From positions 1-15,824 of the forward strand of contig JAEYPH010000082.1 of assembly GCA_023410875.1 (NCBI GenBank): 15,824 nt of DNA, written 5' to 3'. Positions within the stretch are counted from its first letter, which is position 1; each line of letters opens with the position of its first letter. Source of the stretch: Bacillota bacterium (GTDB lineage: Bacteria; Bacillota; Clostridia; Christensenellales; UMGS416). The position numbers and the translations under genes are program-made. Below the pieces are notes generated by a model, which did not search any database, was not told where the DNA came from, and saw only the letters and a list, made by a program, of their open reading frames with translations. Positions 15,401-15,824 of this stretch are shown one piece after another.

Positions 15401-15568
15401 GCGCCACACGCCGTCCAGGCTCAGCGCCCAGCGGCTGGCCAAAGGGTCGCGCTCCCGGGCCTGCCTCTCGTTCTCATAGGCAGCCAAAGGCGCGTGGGCG
15501 GCTTCGCGGTTGATGCAGTTGATCAGCTGGTTCTGCCAATCCGGCCGGGTGTGGAACTGAGGCTTCAT
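12404..15568 (-). CDS. lacZ: Beta-galactosidase, glycoside hydrolase family 2 (LacZ type)
   Basis: A 1054-residue cytoplasmic enzyme without a signal peptide, close to the usual ~1020-1050 residues of LacZ. It cleaves terminal beta-galactosides such as lactose. In order: sugar-binding jelly roll (~45-240, with GYSQDSKLPSEF), immunoglobulin-like domain (~240-360), TIM barrel (~365-650), linker domain, and a C-terminal beta-sandwich (~780-1052). Catalytic residues are present: acid/base E488 in GNESG and nucleophile E552 in FIQVEYAYQMSNSGGN; also RGVDRHEH (381-388), H420 in RTSHYPD, and metal-site E441 and H447 in ETNLETHG. The start is ATG 15568 behind AAGGAGG. No permease or other sugar gene is in the window; an AraC-type regulator follows on the same strand after 370 bases. 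Confidence 0.96.
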   Translation of the reverse strand: MKPQFHTRPDWQNQLINCINREAAHAPLAAYENERQARERDPLASRWALSLDGVWRFKLYDRPEDVPEDFFAEGFGRKGWADIQVPGNWELQGHGKPIYTNVPYPFDMENELTPALVPSLQGGNRWQDCYAPPQVPGDNPTGCYVREFDVPADWAGRDVFLWFGGVEAAYYLWVNGRPVGYSQDSKLPSEFRLTDYLVPGRNRVALMVLRFCAQFYLEDQDYWHLSGIYRSVKLYSKPALRIADYDAQGMACPQGGALNCHVMMNQADGYADCRVKLQLFDPEGEMVAEAVAAPDTTRPMYDFAAAGTSMRNTLPGAARFELTVGNARLWTPEEPWLYTAVFTLLDDSERPVDFESCRVGFRRVEIADGTVLLNGKRLIVRGVDRHEHALMHGRAVPMEHMRAEIVLMKQLNFNAVRTSHYPDDPVWYDLCDEYGILLVCETNLETHGVEGRLTVDPAWSSAFLDRAVRMVLTHRNHPSIFFWSLGNESGVGPNHAAMANWIRWADPTRPVQYEGGHGDKWITDIVCPMYLRNAQVLDHLTSGDPRPFIQVEYAYQMSNSGGNFWEYWRDVERYRRFQGGFIWDWQDKALPLRDEDGALIGWGYGGDFGEPITDQCDYMCANGVVRPDLSIKPAAHEIRNCQSPVTLEPRMGWGVEAPHGVFQNGSGCFTVRNRFQSWDLSHVRLRYEVLEDGRPIRTAQAELPHCPPMGDCHVEVEVPSQGRPGSEYHVNFYVELAHDTAWACAGHELHRAQWPLPIAPSAQPIAPALAPVIVTSAGGHVEIAAGGLVVRCDGQGMLSAERDGAAVLRGGEPCFFRPPTGIDVGQFHGVLSDWQQAGYDRLERRILNIAASPLSDGRARLEIDSWLQAAGCPRGIRHRLAVTVDGCGALEFDVSADMDPGLPHVPRVGLSFTVDGALSELKWFGRGPWENYRDRKTSALVGQYECAVEDTHSAFMPPCECGGFEDVRWLQLEGDGRSIKVQAEGLLHFDAHYNTVQDYADARHDHDLKRRVDITLHVDAAHAGLGGDDGWSKSLRPAYRLEAGVYRQRFTVQV

Positions 15569-15606
15569 AGAACATCCTCCTTAGGGAATGTTTGGGCGTC
15601 TTAAAG

Positions 15607-15683
15607 ATGATACCACGGGATGGCCCCGGTGAATACGGGTTTACGCGCAACAACTGGGTTTGATCGGCGCACCATTGGGTTGC
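15607..15683 (-). promoter_or_regulatory. lacZ promoter region with spaced direct repeats
   Basis: On the minus strand TATCAT (15612-15607) is a possible -10, with only poor -35 candidates (TATTCA 17 bases or TTCACC 15 bases upstream). Upstream, A(C/T)TGGGTT occurs on the plus strand at 15653-15660 and 15674-15681, 21 bases apart. This is the same kind of layout as at the AraC-type gene, so activator control is plausible. Confidence 0.35.
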
Positions 15684-15767
15684 CGTTGGAATAGTATAAC
15701 TCGTGGCCGCCGCCAGCGAGCGCCCGCCTCGCCCCCACCAAGTGGGTGGTGGCGGTTCATATAGATC

Positions 15768-15800
15768 GCGCCCCTGACGCTTGCGCCAGGGGCGCTTTCG
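15768..15800. terminator. Terminator-like hairpin near window end
   Basis: GCGCCCCTG (15768-15776) pairs with CAGGGGCGC (15787-15795), with an inner CGC-TT-GCG extension, then TTTCG. No gene is visible between it and the lacZ start on the plus strand, so it more likely belongs to a gene arriving from beyond the right edge. Confidence 0.5.
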
Positions 15801-15824
15801 ACGGCGGCGCTGTTGCGCCGCCGT
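15801..15824. repeat. Short hairpin repeat, copy 2
   Basis: ACGGCGGCGC-TGTT-GCGCCGCCGT is a perfect 10-bp stem. Its central 16 bases are identical to 11072-11087. It stands in tandem with the hairpin just before it. Confidence 0.6.

Noticed and set aside
13592..15604. 670-codon open frame on the plus strand opposite lacZ
   Set aside because: It is the antisense of a certain lacZ gene in GC-rich DNA; its product is low-complexity (rich in H, A, V, G) with no recognisable domain and no ribosome binding site.

Overview
The window looks like chromosomal DNA of a GC-rich member of the Bacillota, probably a gut-associated Clostridia. I infer this from AAGGAGG-type ribosome binding sites, short G+C-rich terminators followed by T-runs, a LexA box of the Gram-positive CGAAC-N4-GTTC type, a dockerin/InlB-repeat secreted protein and a large LacZ-type beta-galactosidase. 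No rRNA, tRNA or CRISPR array is visible, and the species cannot be named from the sequence alone.

Region 1 (1-3870, plus strand except the IS) is an accessory, decaying island. An IS200-type insertion sequence (tnpA partial at the left edge, minus strand) has cut into a SUKH (SMI1/KNR4) immunity gene, which also carries a frameshift. Behind it lie two orphan polymorphic-toxin C-terminal modules, each followed by an immunity-type gene: module 1 is a frameshifted toxin tail plus an intact SUKH protein, and module 2 is a frameshifted tail with an unrecognised toxin-like domain plus a small unrecognised protein. Terminators separate the modules. The two tails share a 17-base block, encoding QGYTQ in both, near the point where their sequences diverge.

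Region 2 (3870-7161, plus) holds a secreted modular protein (signal peptide, dockerin repeats, cohesin-like domain, InlB-type repeats, two fibronectin type III domains) and a protein made of seven 34-residue TPRs. They sit 36 bases apart, and both are preceded by the same 13-base ribosome-binding leader.

Region 3 (7175-9422, minus) contains a small conserved-looking protein under a promoter with a LexA-like box at the start of transcription, and an EAL-CBS-GGDEF cyclic-di-GMP enzyme with its own promoter and terminator.

Region 4 (9575-11127, plus) is a two-gene operon: a PPM1/TcmP-type methyltransferase and a TetR regulator. The promoter is overlaid with inverted repeats suited to TetR autoregulation.

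Region 5 (11134-15824, minus) has lacZ, then an intergenic foldback repeat, then an AraC-family regulator with a GyrI-like effector domain. Both genes have paired direct repeats about two helical turns apart upstream of their promoters, so the AraC protein may act on itself and on lacZ. The window ends in two tandem hairpins.
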